A stretch of 7,116 nucleotides of DNA, from contig JAJRWJ010000038.1 in assembly GCA_024276805.1 (NCBI GenBank), positions 1 to 7,116 of the forward strand, in the 5' to 3' direction. The notes under the pieces are model-generated. The model searched no databases. It had not been told where the DNA came from and saw only the letters and a program-made list of their open reading frames with translations. Within the stretch, counting starts at the first letter, position 1. Each line of letters opens with the position of its first letter. Origin of the DNA: Gammaproteobacteria bacterium. Its GTDB lineage: Bacteria; Pseudomonadota; Gammaproteobacteria; Methylococcales; Methylomonadaceae. Both the position numbers and the translations under genes were made by a program. Positions 1 through 5,888 of the stretch are shown piece after piece.

Positions 1-1542
1 GACATTGAGAAAATGCTGGATCAGAGTCTCTATATCATGTAGCGTGCGTGCTTTGGGCGGCGGGGTGGTCAGCGGGTGACAGGCCTTGTAAGGGCCTTCC
101 GGCATGTTTTTCAGACATTGCCCGATAATGCGAAGACTTTGCCGCATTTCTTCGACCCGTACCGCGCAGCGATCATAGCAGTCACCGTTATTCCCGGTGG
201 GAATATCGAAGTCATAATTTTCGTAGCCTGAATAGGGCCTGGCCTTGCGGTAATCCCATGCCAGGCCAGTGGCGCGCAGGCCGGGTCCTGTCACGCTCCA
301 ATCGATGGCTTCGGCCGTGCTGTAGGCGCCTATACCTTGTGTGCGGCGTTTAAGGATACTGTTGCGCATCACCAATTTGTCATAATGATCCAGGCGGGCA
401 GGCAAATAATCGATAAATTCCCTGATTGGTCGATGCCAACCGCGTGGCAAATCCATCGCCACGCCACCAATACGGAAATAACTGGAATGCATGCGGGCGC
501 CGCTGATCATTTCCATGATGTCGAAAACTTTTTCTCGATCTATAAAGGTATAAAAAACCGGCGACATCTGTCCTATGTCCTGGGCAAAGGTGCCGTAAAA
601 CAACAGGTGACTGGCAAGACGGTACAGTTCGCAGATCATCACCCGGATGACCTGTGCCCGTTCCGGGACTTCGATGCCGGCCAGTTTTTCCACGGCAAGT
701 ACATAGGGCAGGTTGTTCATTGAACCACCTAAATATTCAACCCGGTCCGTGTAGGGGATATAGCTGTGCCAGGACTGTCGCTCGGCCATTTTTTCGGCGC
801 CGCGATGGTGATAACCGATATCCGGCAGGGCATCGATGATCTCTTCTCCATCCAGTTGCAGGGCGATGCGAAAAACACCATGGGCGCTGGGATGATTGGG
901 CCCCAGGTTGAGAAACATAAAATCACTGTCCGCTCTTTGTCGTCGCATGCCCCAATCCTCAGGGACGAAGCGCAGGGCATCCTGTTCGATTTCCTGCTGT
1001 GCATCGGACAGGCTGAAGGGCTCCATTTCCGTTGCCCGGGCATAATGATCCTTGCGCAGCGGATGTCCCTGCCAGGTTGGCGGCATGATGATGCGCCGGA
1101 GATGCGGGTGGCCTTCAAAGACGATGCCAAACATATCCCAGACTTCACGTTCATACCAATTGGCGGACGGCCACAAGTCCGTGATCGTTGGTACAGACAG
1201 GTCGTTTTCATGCAGGGCTATTTTCAGGCGGATATCTTCATTTCGGCTAAAGGAAAGCAAATGATAGACAACGGTAAATTCACTGTTGGGGAGTCCCTGG
1301 CGGTGCATGCGCTGCCGCTCGTCGACAGCGGTCAGATCGAACAGCATCGGATAATTGGCGCTGCACTGCAATTTCAGATAGCGCAGGATGTCATGCAGGT
1401 TCCGCCGGAGTATCCAGAGCGTGATAATGCCATCGTGGGTCGACTGCATGATAAGGTCGACGGCAGACAGGTTTTCGATCAGTTCCCGGACAATTGCAGG
1501 CGTATCGGCAAGCATATCGGTTTTGTTGACGATACTGTCCAA
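1..1542 (-). CDS. nuoCD: NADH-quinone oxidoreductase subunit C/D (fused), C-terminus beyond window
   Basis: Peripheral-arm subunit of respiratory complex I. The C part (30 kDa-like) helps join the modules and the D part (49 kDa-like) forms the quinone-binding pocket next to cluster N2. I translated the minus strand by hand: 514 codons stay open from 1542 to base 1. Landmarks are ANWYEREVWDMFGI and GHPLRKDHYARATE in the C part, then FMFLNLGPNHPSAHG from about residue 208 and GYHHRGAEKMAERQSWHSY in the D part. His217 and His221 are the conserved histidines. Tyr270 in YTDRVEYLGG matches the quinone-site tyrosine, with the same 53-residue spacing from His217 as in E. coli. The fused form is typical of gammaproteobacteria. 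The E. coli protein is about 600 residues, so roughly 85 are missing on the left. The start is TTG with a good ribosome site; the first in-frame ATG is codon 10. It lies 40 bases after nuoB, in the same operon. Confidence 0.97.
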   Translation of the reverse strand, partial: MDSIVNKTDMLADTPAIVRELIENLSAVDLIMQSTHDGIITLWILRRNLHDILRYLKLQCSANYPMLFDLTAVDERQRMHRQGLPNSEFTVVYHLLSFSRNEDIRLKIALHENDLSVPTITDLWPSANWYEREVWDMFGIVFEGHPHLRRIIMPPTWQGHPLRKDHYARATEMEPFSLSDAQQEIEQDALRFVPEDWGMRRQRADSDFMFLNLGPNHPSAHGVFRIALQLDGEEIIDALPDIGYHHRGAEKMAERQSWHSYIPYTDRVEYLGGSMNNLPYVLAVEKLAGIEVPERAQVIRVMICELYRLASHLLFYGTFAQDIGQMSPVFYTFIDREKVFDIMEMISGARMHSSYFRIGGVAMDLPRGWHRPIREFIDYLPARLDHYDKLVMRNSILKRRTQGIGAYSTAEAIDWSVTGPGLRATGLAWDYRKARPYSGYENYDFDIPTGNNGDCYDRCAVRVEEMRQSLRIIGQCLKNMPEGPYKACHPLTTPPPKARTLHDIETLIQHFLNV

Positions 1543-1549
1543 TGACGAT

Positions 1550-1556
1550 TCCTCTC
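1550..1556 (-). promoter_or_regulatory. Ribosome binding site selecting the TTG start of nuoCD
   Basis: On the minus strand GAGAGGA lies 7 bases before TTG at 1542-1540. The first in-frame ATG (codon 10) has no comparable site, so TTG is the better start. The overlapping ATT at 1543-1541 is out of frame. Confidence 0.7.
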
Positions 1557-1582
1557 AACGGCTCACAGCAGTTCTGATGGTT

Positions 1583-2224
1583 CTAAATTTCATCCGGGTC
1601 GCGCAACTGCCTTGCGCGCATCCTGTCTTCCGAGAGCAGATCACGGAAACTGGGCTGAGTGGTCGGCTTGATGACAGATTGATCCCCCACGACCCAGCTT
1701 AACGGCCGCCTTTCCTGACTTATGGCATCCTGCAACAGCATCAAACCCTGGAGCAGTGCTTCAGGGCGGGGAGGGCAGCCTGGCACATAGACATCGACCG
1801 GTAAAAACTTGTCTACACCCTGCACCACGCTATAGATATCATACATGCCGCCGGAATTGGCGCAGGAACCCATGGAGATGACCCAGCGCGGCTCCAGAAG
1901 CTGGTCATAGAGGCGTTTGACGACCGGCGCCATTTTACGAAACACGGTTCCTGCAATAATGATCAGATCCGCCTGACGGGGTGAGCTGCGTATCACTTCG
2001 GATCCAAAACGGGCAATATCATGGCGACTGGTGAAGGTGGTCGCCATTTCAACATAGCAGCAGGAAAGGCCAAAGTTAAAGGGCCAAACCGAATTGGCTT
2101 GTCCCCAGGCGATCATTGCTTCGAGTCTGGCAAACAGAAAATTCTGGCGCAGCGCCTGCTCGAAAGTCTGCTCGCCTGGTTTTGCAGCGGAATCGTTTTC
2201 AGCGGGGGTCAGGGTCCAGTTCAT
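1583..2224 (-). CDS. nuoB: NADH-quinone oxidoreductase subunit B (complex I, cluster N2)
   Basis: Complex I subunit that carries the terminal [4Fe-4S] cluster N2, which passes electrons to quinone at the interface with NuoD. 213 residues; E. coli NuoB has 220. The cluster ligands are all present: Cys55-Cys56 in FGLSCCYVEM, Cys121 in MGSCANSGGMYDIYSVVQG and Cys150 in VPGCPPRPEA. Each sits 8 positions before its E. coli counterpart. The C-terminal LRDPDEI also resembles the E. coli end. The frame stays open 19 codons further upstream to 2281, but that extension overlaps nuoA and does not look like NuoB. ATG at 2224 has an AGGA Shine-Dalgarno sequence and overlaps the nuoA stop as ATGA, indicating translational coupling. 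nuoCD follows after 40 bases. Confidence 0.97.
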   Translation of the reverse strand: MNWTLTPAENDSAAKPGEQTFEQALRQNFLFARLEAMIAWGQANSVWPFNFGLSCCYVEMATTFTSRHDIARFGSEVIRSSPRQADLIIIAGTVFRKMAPVVKRLYDQLLEPRWVISMGSCANSGGMYDIYSVVQGVDKFLPVDVYVPGCPPRPEALLQGLMLLQDAISQERRPLSWVVGDQSVIKPTTQPSFRDLLSEDRMRARQLRDPDEI

Positions 2225-2646
2225 GGCGTTTTCCTGTCGTGTAGAATGGCTGCGGCAGCGCGTTGCCTGCGGGTGCGCCAATCCAGTGCGCCCGTTGCGG
2301 CCAGATAGAACAACGCAACGAGCAACACACTGATGAAGATCAGAGCTTCGATAAAACCGGACCAGCCGGTTTCCTGCAATGCCACCGACCAGGCATACAG
2401 GAAGATGCTTTCCATATCGAAAATAACAAAAAAGATGGCCAACCGATAAAAAGGCACGGAAAAACGCAGGTGCACGTCACAGGTGGCGACGATGCCTGAT
2501 TCAAAGGGCTCGTCGGCAGCTTTGGCGTGGTGTCTCTGGCCCAGAAAAAAGGCGCCCCCCAGCATGACGGCGGTGATTGCAAGAATCGCTGCGAAATAGA
2601 AGATCAAAGGCATCATGCTGGTGGCAAAATCGACTTCTGTATTCAT
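2221..2646 (-). CDS. nuoA: NADH-quinone oxidoreductase subunit A (complex I membrane arm)
   Basis: Small inner-membrane subunit of complex I (ND3 homologue) at the junction of the membrane and peripheral arms. 141 residues against 147 in E. coli. Three hydrophobic segments are visible at about residues 12-36, 66-90 and 98-118. The conserved loop PFESG is at 47-51. FFVIFDMES carries the conserved acidic residues Asp77 and Glu79 in the second helix, and GALDW at 119-123 is the usual family ending. It is the first gene of the nuo operon and overlaps nuoB by 4 bases (ATGA). The ribosome site is only fair: GAGGT about 9-10 bases before ATG. The upstream region is shared with the divergent cytochrome-porin gene. 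Confidence 0.95.
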   Translation of the reverse strand: MNTEVDFATSMMPLIFYFAAILAITAVMLGGAFFLGQRHHAKAADEPFESGIVATCDVHLRFSVPFYRLAIFFVIFDMESIFLYAWSVALQETGWSGFIEALIFISVLLVALFYLAATGALDWRTRRQRAAAAILHDRKTP

Positions 2647-2682
2647 CTCGCGCTAACCTCGCTTTGCGATCATCAGCCGGTG

Positions 2683-2699
2683 TGGAGCTTTGCGCTCCA
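2683..2699 (-). promoter_or_regulatory. Hairpin in the nuoA leader
   Basis: TGGAGC and GCTCCA form a perfect 6-base-pair stem with a 5-base loop, ending 36 bases before the nuoA ATG. If the nuo transcript starts upstream, the hairpin would be in its 5' leader. There is no T-tract on the nuo strand, so it is not a standard terminator. I could not identify a convincing sigma-70 promoter for nuo in this region. The role is unknown. Confidence 0.35.
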
Positions 2700-2894
2700 A
2701 GGCTGGGTACTTGACCGAATAGTGACACAAGTCCAGGTGCCAGGGCAAGTTAAAAACAGCATCATCTGGTTTGAGTAAGTGTCTGGTCACGACCTTGTTG
2801 AACAAATGATGTTCACGGGTCTTGTAATTCACAGAATAAAGGGGTAGCTTTGCTATCTGGAGCTTGCCAGGCATCCAAGATGCAGACTTTCAGC

Positions 2895-2911
2895 ATGAGA
2901 TTGGATCTCAT
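2895..2911. promoter_or_regulatory. Perfect inverted repeat (possible operator) upstream of the cytochrome-porin gene
   Basis: ATGAGAT-TGG-ATCTCAT has 7-base perfect arms around a 3-base centre and ends 24 bases before the first ATG of the divergent gene. Size and position fit a dimeric regulator site, or a short hairpin in the leader. The nearest promoter candidate is weak: TTCACA at 2828-2833, 17 bases, then TGCTAT at 2851-2856. No regulator gene is present in the window. Confidence 0.35.
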
Positions 2912-2935
2912 TGGTTAATTGTGTGCTGAGAACAC

Positions 2936-4336
2936 ATGCGTGGAGAGTTTCCACCCGCTGATCTGAATATAATGGGAGCTTTGAAATTGCATACAAAACC
3001 AGTGACTGGAAAATGGGGGCTTATCGCCGTATTGACCACGACGCTTTCGATTGTCATGTTTTCATACCCAGATGATGCTGGGGCAGTGCCCAGTTTCACG
3101 CGTCAGACAGGAATGGCATGCAGTGCTTGTCATACGCAATCCTTCGGTCCTAATCTGACAGCAATGGGGCGAGAGTTTAAGCTGGGGGGCTATACAATGT
3201 CGAATGGCCAATCTAAACTCCCTCCTGTCAGCGCCATGGCCATGGGTTCCTTTACGCACACCCGGAAAGATCAGGCAGCGGGATCCGTCCTGCCCGGGTA
3301 CAATCAAAATAACATCTTTACTTTCGATCAGGCATCCTTGTTTTATGCGGGACGGATAGTAGAAAATTTGGGCGCATTCATACAGCTCACATACGATGGA
3401 TATGGTAATACACTGGCATTGGACAATACCGATATTCGTTATGCCGATCAATTCAATGTTGGCGACAATGCCATCACTTATGGCGCGTCGATCAATAATT
3501 TGCCCAGCGTACAGGATTTGTGGAATACAACACCGGCCTGGGGATTTCCCTTCACTGGCAGTGCGGTTGCTCCCGCTCCCGGTGCCACTGCGTTGCTGGA
3601 TGGCGGGTTGGAACCTTCGCAAACCGGAGGCGGCACGGCTTATACCATGATTGACGATTTATTGTATCTGGAAGCTGGCGCCTACGCCTCGTTTGGTAAA
3701 GGTGTTCAAAAGGCGTTAGGCGCCTTTGATCCGGATGAAGCTCAGATCGATGGTGCAGCTCCATATTGGCGTATCGCTTTGCAATATGACTGGCAGGGCC
3801 ATTATTTCATGTTGGGTCACAACGGCTTTATTGCCGATATTTTCCCGGGAAGAGATAGAAGCAATGGCACTGACCATATTACCGATGTCTCTGTCGATGC
3901 AACCTATCAGTATATGGGTGATCCCATGCATCACATCTTTGAAGTCAAAACGGCGTATCTATACGAAGACCAGAATTTAGCGGCAACCAAAAGAGCCGGG
4001 GGCGTCAATTCAACCGACAATACTTATTTATCGACGTTTAAATTCAACATGGCTTATACCTATGTGCAAACATATGGCATAACTTTTGGATACAACAAAA
4101 CAACCGGTTCTAAAGATACCGCACTCTATTCGGAATTCAGCGGTGGCCGGCCGGACAGTGAGTATTTTATCACTGAGTTGGTGTATGTTCCTTTCGGTAA
4201 GTCCAGTTCTTATCTTCAATCACTGCTCAATCTGAGGATGAGTCTTACCTATATCGGTTACTCACAATTTAACGGAAGTTATAAACTGGCAAGCCAAAAC
4301 AATACTTTCATGGTTAATGGCTGGTTGGCTTTTTGA
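2936..4336 (+). CDS. Outer-membrane fused monoheme cytochrome c-porin (Cyc2-like architecture)
   Basis: 466 residues from the first ATG. A second in-frame ATG at 2972 (residue 13) gives a more ordinary signal peptide; neither start has a strong ribosome site, so the start is open. A hydrophobic segment at about 28-43 is followed by DAGA-VPSF, a good signal peptidase I site after Ala50. Next comes FTRQTGMACSACHTQSF with the single c-type heme motif CSACH at 62-66; these are the only cysteines. REFKLGGYTM at 79-88 closes the heme segment. The remaining roughly 380 residues have alternating aromatic/polar stretches and the protein ends in NGWLAF, a C-terminal Phe typical of outer-membrane barrels. 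This order (signal, one heme, barrel of about 400 residues) is that of fused cytochrome-porins such as Cyc2, which move electrons across the outer membrane. Substrate and iron oxidation are inference; related single-heme barrels occur in non-iron-oxidizers. It is a lone gene divergent from nuo. Confidence 0.75.
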   Translation: MRGEFPPADLNIMGALKLHTKPVTGKWGLIAVLTTTLSIVMFSYPDDAGAVPSFTRQTGMACSACHTQSFGPNLTAMGREFKLGGYTMSNGQSKLPPVSAMAMGSFTHTRKDQAAGSVLPGYNQNNIFTFDQASLFYAGRIVENLGAFIQLTYDGYGNTLALDNTDIRYADQFNVGDNAITYGASINNLPSVQDLWNTTPAWGFPFTGSAVAPAPGATALLDGGLEPSQTGGGTAYTMIDDLLYLEAGAYASFGKGVQKALGAFDPDEAQIDGAAPYWRIALQYDWQGHYFMLGHNGFIADIFPGRDRSNGTDHITDVSVDATYQYMGDPMHHIFEVKTAYLYEDQNLAATKRAGGVNSTDNTYLSTFKFNMAYTYVQTYGITFGYNKTTGSKDTALYSEFSGGRPDSEYFITELVYVPFGKSSSYLQSLLNLRMSLTYIGYSQFNGSYKLASQNNTFMVNGWLAF

Positions 4337-4354
4337 TGAGTATTTGAAGAAACC

Positions 4355-4396
4355 GCTGTTTTGACTGTAATCATCCAGATGCTCACACAAAACAGC
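4355..4396 (+). repeat. Inverted repeat after the cytochrome-porin gene (weak terminator candidate)
   Basis: GCTGTTTTG at 4355-4363 and CAAAACAGC at 4388-4396 are perfect 9-base arms around a 24-base loop, starting 18 bases after the stop codon. No T-tract follows, so intrinsic termination is doubtful. It could instead protect the 3' end of the message. Confidence 0.3.
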
Positions 4397-4491
4397 TGCT
4401 TTCCCGAAAACATTTGTAATTTAATTGTAACTATTCAGTCGTCACCAGAATTTTGTTGTTTTTACACTACCGACTTGACGCGGGAGATATC

Positions 4492-4545
4492 ATGGAAGGG
4501 GCGCATCAAGCACCTTGCCGCCGGGTAGTTTGCTACGGATGTTGA
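4492..4545 (+). CDS. Possible 17-residue Cys-rich peptide
   Basis: A short ORF that I do not recognise. The ATG is preceded by GGGAG with a 5-base gap, a good Shine-Dalgarno arrangement. The peptide is MEGAHQAPCRRVVCYGC, with three cysteines, the last directly before the TGA stop. Beyond that TGA the same frame stays open for another 50 codons to a second TGA at 4696. No modification or export genes are adjacent. It may be a small peptide, a broken gene, or chance. Confidence 0.2.
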   Translation: MEGAHQAPCRRVVCYGC

Positions 4546-4761
4546 AGGGAAATATGGGTTTTCGGGCCAATCGATTCCAATCTGGAATTTTCCATGTATC
4601 GAATGACAACCACTGATAAAATTACTGTGGATAATACTGGAAGCAGCCTCGGCGGATCTTCAAACTCATTTTTTAGCAAAATTAATTGTATTTTATGACA
4701 ATAAGATAGTCCCATTCTGTCGCTGCACAATAACCGGCTGCTGTAAAATCGGCTTTTAACT

Positions 4762-4770
4762 TGTTATAAT
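4762..4770 (+). promoter_or_regulatory. Extended -10 promoter, probably for tRNA-Arg
   Basis: TGTTATAAT combines a perfect TATAAT (4765-4770) with the upstream TG of an extended -10. The -35 region is poor (TGTAAA, 17-base spacer), as is usual for this promoter type. The next bases, CCCGC, make a GC-rich discriminator, which in stable-RNA promoters goes with stringent control. The expected start at about 4777 gives a leader of about 100 bases before the tRNA. Confidence 0.6.
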
Positions 4771-4809
4771 CCCGCTTGATGATCTCGCGTCATTGCCCAT
4801 AAAAAAATT

Positions 4810-4858
4810 ACCAATCGAAATAGGCTGTTGCCTTGCTGAAAGACAGCCATTGATTGGT
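4810..4858 (+). repeat. Two-tier hairpin in the tRNA-Arg leader
   Basis: Outer arms ACCAATC (4810-4816) and GATTGGT (4852-4858) enclose inner arms GGCTGT (4823-4828) and ACAGCC (4843-4848), separated by a small internal loop. All pairs in both stems are Watson-Crick. It lies between the extended -10 promoter and the tRNA, so it is probably transcribed in the precursor. No T-tract follows. It may affect processing, or be the relic of a small palindromic element. Confidence 0.4.
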
Positions 4859-4879
4859 CCGGGATCCCAATAAAAACAT

Positions 4880-4956
4880 GTCCCCGTGGCACAACAGGAT
4901 AGCGCGACGCCCTCCTAAGGCGTAGGTTGCAGGTTCGATTCCTGCCGGGGACGCCA
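4880..4956 (+). tRNA. tRNA-Arg (anticodon CCT)
   Basis: Complete cloverleaf reading AGG codons. The acceptor stem GTCCCCG pairs with CGGGGAC (4946-4952), discriminator G is at 4953, and CCA is encoded at 4954-4956. The anticodon stem ACGCC/GGCGT encloses the loop CTCCTAA with anticodon CCT at 4914-4916. The T arm is GCAGG-TTCGATT-CCTGC (4929-4945). The D loop AACAGGATA contains G18, G19 and A20, and the anticodon has C35; A20 and C35 are the known arginine identity elements. One oddity is an A12-C23 mismatch in the D stem (GCAC against GCGC). tRNA-Arg genes of this kind often serve as integration sites. Confidence 0.96.
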
Positions 4957-4996
4957 ACAACTTGTCTTTGTATAGCTGGCAATGTCTTGCAGGTCG

Positions 4997-5203
4997 CTAT
5001 TCATGCGAGGTGCAGCCGTTCAGATGATCCTTCTGGATCTCCTTCGCCAGATCCCAACACACTCCAATGTGCCTCGCCACTGCTTGAATGCTCATATGCC
5101 GGGAAAGATCCAACACCAACCGGGAAAAAGTACGGGTAGAGCGTTTGTTCTCTTCGGCAAACCGCACCTTCCACCTCGCGTACTGCCTGACATTAGGTCG
5201 GCG
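4997..5203 (-). pseudogene. Remnant of an ISL3-family transposase
   Basis: Translating the minus strand gives RWKVRFAEENKRSTRTFSRL and then VLDLSRHMSIQAVARHIGV followed by CWDLAKEIQKDHL. This matches the helix-turn-helix region of ISL3 transposases, whose typical pattern is a Met-Ser/Thr-Ile segment, then a Gly-Val-x-Trp-Asp helix ending in Lys-x-Ile-Gln-Lys. After HL the similarity stops; the frame reads NGCTSHE and ends at TAG (4999-4997). The zinc-binding N-terminus and the whole catalytic DDE domain are missing, so it cannot be active. Upstream the frame closes at TAA (5218-5216). It lies just downstream of the tRNA gene. The family call is from memory of the motif, not a search. Confidence 0.7.
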
Positions 5204-5364
5204 TGATTGTTTATATTAGGTATTGTTTCCTGAAAGTGTCACATCACCGCGCGGGATATTTTTGTTTGACGGTCATTTGATTGCAATTTGCTGTAGTGCT
5301 GCCTGCATCGATGGCAGGGGAGTGGTAAAAAACTCAAATGCAATAAAACCAGCACGGGGTTGCT
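5204..5364. other. Non-coding stretch between the IS remnant and hicA
   Basis: No gene seen. It contains a short inverted repeat, CTGCC (5299-5303) and GGCAG (5313-5317) with a 9-base loop. It also contains GAAAGTGTCA near 5235, which reminds me of ISL3-type element ends but has no matching partner on the other side of the transposase remnant. No T-tract terminator for hicBA is apparent. Confidence 0.4.
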
Positions 5365-5556
5365 TCAGAATTTAAATTTGATTCCCGCTTCTTTCATGAT
5401 TGCATTGGCAGTATGTCTTGACTTGCAGCTATGCGGAACGGTGACTGGCTTTTTCCCTTGCTTTCCCCAATATTCATGAGAGCCCTTGGCTTGTCTCAGA
5501 AATATCCAGCCATTTTCAGCAAGAATCTTTTTGACCTGTTTTTCAAAGCCATTCAT
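5365..5556 (-). CDS. hicA: HicA family toxin (mRNA interferase)
   Basis: 63 residues, the normal size for HicA/YcfA toxins. These have a double-stranded-RNA-binding-like fold and cleave mRNA with a single catalytic histidine. The key motif is AKGSHEYW with His27, preceded by an N-terminal helix ending in AENGW and followed by VTVPHSCKSRHTANAIMKEAGI, given here as VTVPHS (38-43) and the C-terminal helix (from about 49), both typical of the family. The ATG overlaps the hicB stop as ATGA, so toxin translation is coupled to antitoxin translation. Antitoxin-first order is the reverse of classical hicAB but common with DUF1902-type partners. The reading frame is intact and the catalytic His is present, so it may be functional. 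Confidence 0.9.
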   Translation of the reverse strand: MNGFEKQVKKILAENGWIFLRQAKGSHEYWGKQGKKPVTVPHSCKSRHTANAIMKEAGIKFKF

Positions 5557-5828
5557 GCAAATGCTATGTGATCTTTGTAGATAACCTCAGCCGAAGCATG
5601 GGGGCGGTTTGAATTATCTTCCCAAAACAACAGGTTGGGGATTGCTTCTGCAACCTCATTTCTTAAATGTGAAAAAGATTCGGCCTCAAGAACCAAGCCG
5701 GGAACATCTCGGCTTGTGGCTACATAAACATTGGCTTCTTCGTCTTTAAAAACATCAACACGAATGGTTAAATGCATACCAAGCTTGGCGAAAAAATGCG
5801 AAAAAGGGTAACTGTATGGGTAGGTCAT
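5553..5828 (-). CDS. hicB: HicB-like antitoxin (DUF1902 type)
   Basis: 91 residues from the chosen start. It would bind and block HicA. The motif IRVDVFKDEEANVYVATSRD followed by VPGLVLEAESF is the HicB partial RNase H-like fold as found in DUF1902 proteins. The C-terminal part (AEAIPNLLFWEDN) is the expected helix. No helix-turn-helix or ribbon-helix-helix DNA-binding domain is visible after the fold, unlike many HicB proteins. The frame is open to an ATG at 5936, but I prefer ATG at 5828 (MTYPYSYPFSHFFAKLG): relatives begin with a similar YPxSYP segment, a GGTGA site lies 7 bases upstream, and the best promoter candidate lies downstream of 5936. ATG at 5669-proximal positions would remove core strands. 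It overlaps hicA by 4 bases. Confidence 0.85.
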   Translation of the reverse strand: MTYPYSYPFSHFFAKLGMHLTIRVDVFKDEEANVYVATSRDVPGLVLEAESFSHLRNEVAEAIPNLLFWEDNSNRPHASAEVIYKDHIAFA

Positions 5829-5859
5829 TTTTATCACCACAACGTTTCGGTAAAAAACA

Positions 5860-5888
5860 AATGTACAGAGACAGCGGGAGACATGCAA
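5860..5888 (-). promoter_or_regulatory. Candidate promoter of hicBA
   Basis: On the minus strand TTGCAT (5888-5883) and TACATT (5865-5860) are separated by exactly 17 bases. Matches to consensus are 3/6 and 4/6, so it is moderate. Transcription would start near 5853, leaving about 25 bases before the hicB ATG at 5828. A consensus TTGACA at 5941-5936 is further upstream but has no good -10 at the right distance. Confidence 0.4.

Larger units (their letters stand above)
4337..4879. other. Long intergenic region between the cytochrome-porin gene and tRNA-Arg
   Basis: 543 bases with no recognisable conserved gene and noticeably AT-rich compared with the nuo genes. It holds a weak inverted repeat just after the cytochrome-porin stop, a 17-codon ORF with a good ribosome site at 4492, an extended -10 promoter at 4762-4770 and a two-tier hairpin at 4810-4858, each listed separately. 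A minus-strand frame at 4533-4730 resembles nothing I know. Confidence 0.6.

Noticed and set aside
766..1545. 259-codon plus-strand ORF
   Set aside because: Antisense shadow of nuoCD; the minus strand gives clear NuoC/NuoD motifs over the same bases. The plus-strand ORF at 337-723 is rejected for the same reason.
2710..2760. Sigma-54 promoter TGGCAC...TTG on the nuo strand
   Set aside because: Spacing is one base too long and the -12 GC is missing (TTGTG), so both diagnostic features fail.
2653..2874. 73-codon minus-strand ORF just upstream of nuoA
   Set aside because: No recognisable family, no ribosome site before its ATG, and a length expected by chance in this control region. Its end 6 bases before nuoA is notable, but not enough to call a gene.
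3062..3622. 186-codon minus-strand ORF within the cytochrome-porin gene
   Set aside because: Antisense shadow; the plus strand has the signal peptide, heme motif and barrel ending.
4492..4545. Methanobactin-type precursor
   Set aside because: Methanobactin cores carry the spaced CGSC/CASC-like motifs and sit next to mbnB/mbnC. Neither is seen here.
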